Assembly: GCA_002396205.1 (NCBI GenBank)
Contig: DGXB01000097.1
Coordinates: 1-38,606 of the forward strand
Source: Bacteroidales bacterium UBA4243
GTDB taxonomy: Bacteria; Bacteroidota; Bacteroidia; Bacteroidales; F082
Direction: 5' to 3'
Length of the DNA: 38,606 nucleotides
Under the pieces are notes generated by a model. It was not told the DNA's origin and ran no database searches. It was given only the letters and a program-made list of their open reading frames with translations. The position numbers and the translations under genes were made by a program. Shown piece by piece: positions 37,675 to 38,606 of this stretch; positions within the stretch are counted from its first letter, which is position 1; every line of letters starts with the position of its first letter.

Positions 37675-38606
37675 ATGGAATCAACGAACAAACTCTTCAA
37701 GCGTTACACAGTAACCACGGCCTTGCCTTATGCCAACGGCCCAGTCCACATCGGTCACCTTGCCGGCGTCTATATCCCCGCCGACACCTACGTGCGCTAT
37801 CTGCGAATGTGCGGCGCTGAGGTGCTGTTTGTCGGTGGTTCCGACGAACACGGCGTGCCGATTACCATCAAGGCCGAGAAAGAAGGCGTCACGCCACAAG
37901 ACATCGTCGACCGCTACCACGCCATCATCAAGAAGTCGTTCGAAGACCTCGGCATGAGCTACGACATCTACTCGCGCACCTCTTCGAAGATCCATCGCGC
38001 GACGGCGCAAGAGTTCTTCAAGAAACTCTACGACGACGGCAAGTTCATCGAGAAGGAGACGGAACAATACTTCGACCCTGAACGTCAGAAGTTCTTGAGC
38101 GACAGATATATCGTTGGCACTTGCCCGAAATGCGGCGCCGAGGGTGCCTATGGCGACCAATGCGAGAAATGCGGCTCGTCATTAAGCCCCGACGAATTGA
38201 TTAATCCGCATTCGCAACTCAGCGGCGCGGCCTTGGTGAAGAAGCCGACCAAGCACTGGTACCTGCCCTTAGACCAATACGAACAATGGCTCCGCGAGTG
38301 GATCCTCGAAGGCCACAAGGAATGGAAATCCAACGTATACGGCCAGGTGAAGAGCTGGCTCGACGGTGGCTTGCAACCCCGCGCCGTCACCCGCGACCTC
38401 GATTGGGGCGTGCCCGTCCCGCTCGACGGTGCCGACGGCAAGGTGCTTTACGTTTGGTTCGATGCGCCCATTGGCTACATCAGCAACACTAAGGAGATTT
38501 GCGCCCAACGCGGCGAAGACTGGGAGAAGTGGTGGAAAGACCCCGAGACCAAGTTGGTGCACTTCATCGGCAAGGACAACATCGTGTTCCACTGCATCAT
38601 CTTCCC
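37675..38606 (+). CDS. metG: Methionyl-tRNA synthetase, N-terminal part
   Basis: The first 310 codons of the enzyme that charges tRNA-Met with methionine are present; the window ends inside the catalytic domain. The HIGH motif is GPVHIGHLAG near residues 21-30, and VGGSDEHGVPI near 57 is the Bacteroidota version of the next conserved block. A zinc knuckle CPKCGAEGAYGDQCEKCG lies near residues 144-161 with four cysteines. DAPIGYISNTKE near 263 and FIGKDNIVFH near 297 follow in the usual order. The KMSKS loop, anticodon domain and any C-terminal tRNA-binding domain lie beyond the edge. The ATG at 37675 is preceded by AATAAAG, and no other start gives a full HIGH-domain N-terminus. Confidence 0.96.
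   Translation, partial: MESTNKLFKRYTVTTALPYANGPVHIGHLAGVYIPADTYVRYLRMCGAEVLFVGGSDEHGVPITIKAEKEGVTPQDIVDRYHAIIKKSFEDLGMSYDIYSRTSSKIHRATAQEFFKKLYDDGKFIEKETEQYFDPERQKFLSDRYIVGTCPKCGAEGAYGDQCEKCGSSLSPDELINPHSQLSGAALVKKPTKHWYLPLDQYEQWLREWILEGHKEWKSNVYGQVKSWLDGGLQPRAVTRDLDWGVPVPLDGADGKVLYVWFDAPIGYISNTKEICAQRGEDWEKWWKDPETKLVHFIGKDNIVFHCIIF

Overview
The window looks like chromosome from a Bacteroidota organism, most likely order Bacteroidales. Supporting signs are the many TAnnTTTG -7 boxes, A-rich leaders without Shine-Dalgarno sequences, type IX secretion (T9SS) C-terminal tails on two secreted proteins, a TonB-dependent receptor paired with a DUF4249 lipoprotein, an S46 dipeptidyl-peptidase, a GH92 mannosidase and a DUF4143 ATPase. 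Base composition is moderately GC-rich in genes and AT-rich between them. I cannot name a genus.

Layout. 1-2493 (minus): potassium uptake operon trkA-trkH, with trkH cut by the window edge. 2542-4773 (minus): an outer-membrane barrel and a T9SS-exported beta-helix protein. 4885-6219 (plus): a LysE-type exporter and a DUF308/HdeD-like membrane protein. 6313-7011 (minus): an RluA-type pseudouridine synthase. 7029-7894: a REP-associated tyrosine transposase gene inside a cluster of 47-nt double-hairpin repeats. 7898-11455 (minus): mnmA and a GH92 lipoprotein. 11649-14498 (plus): dnaG and map. 14501-14620: a 54-bp tandem palindrome array. 14653-19311 (minus): a tightly coupled three-gene module (SGNH, SGNH, MBOAT), probably for O-acylation of a surface polymer. 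19598-23741 (plus): a 1273-residue T9SS protein and a 93-residue small exported protein, closed by a UUCG terminator. 23836-25540 (plus): a MATE exporter and a small unknown gene. 25543-25868 (minus): an antitoxin-like gene overlapping a 28-codon remnant. 25972-28893 (plus): an unknown secreted protein and an S46 peptidase. 29036-30334: a DUF937 protein and a divergent flavodoxin-like lipoprotein. 30445-34080 (minus): DUF4249 lipoprotein and TonB receptor. 34162-35511 (minus): DUF4143 ATPase with three 33-bp-phased repeats over its promoter. 35623-37490 (minus): S41 lipoprotein protease and a barrel protein. 37675 to the end (plus): metG, cut by the window edge.

Most genes are housekeeping or cell-envelope genes. 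The least ordinary material is in the repeats. The transposase at 7153-7602 sits among six copies of a two-hairpin element whose stems differ by compensatory base changes, and a further copy lies about 19 kb away before the S46 gene. Other dispersed repeats have entered coding sequence in frame, in the GH92 gene and in the linker of the flavodoxin lipoprotein. No stretch longer than about 300 bases lacks a gene or repeat, and I saw no tRNA, rRNA or CRISPR array.
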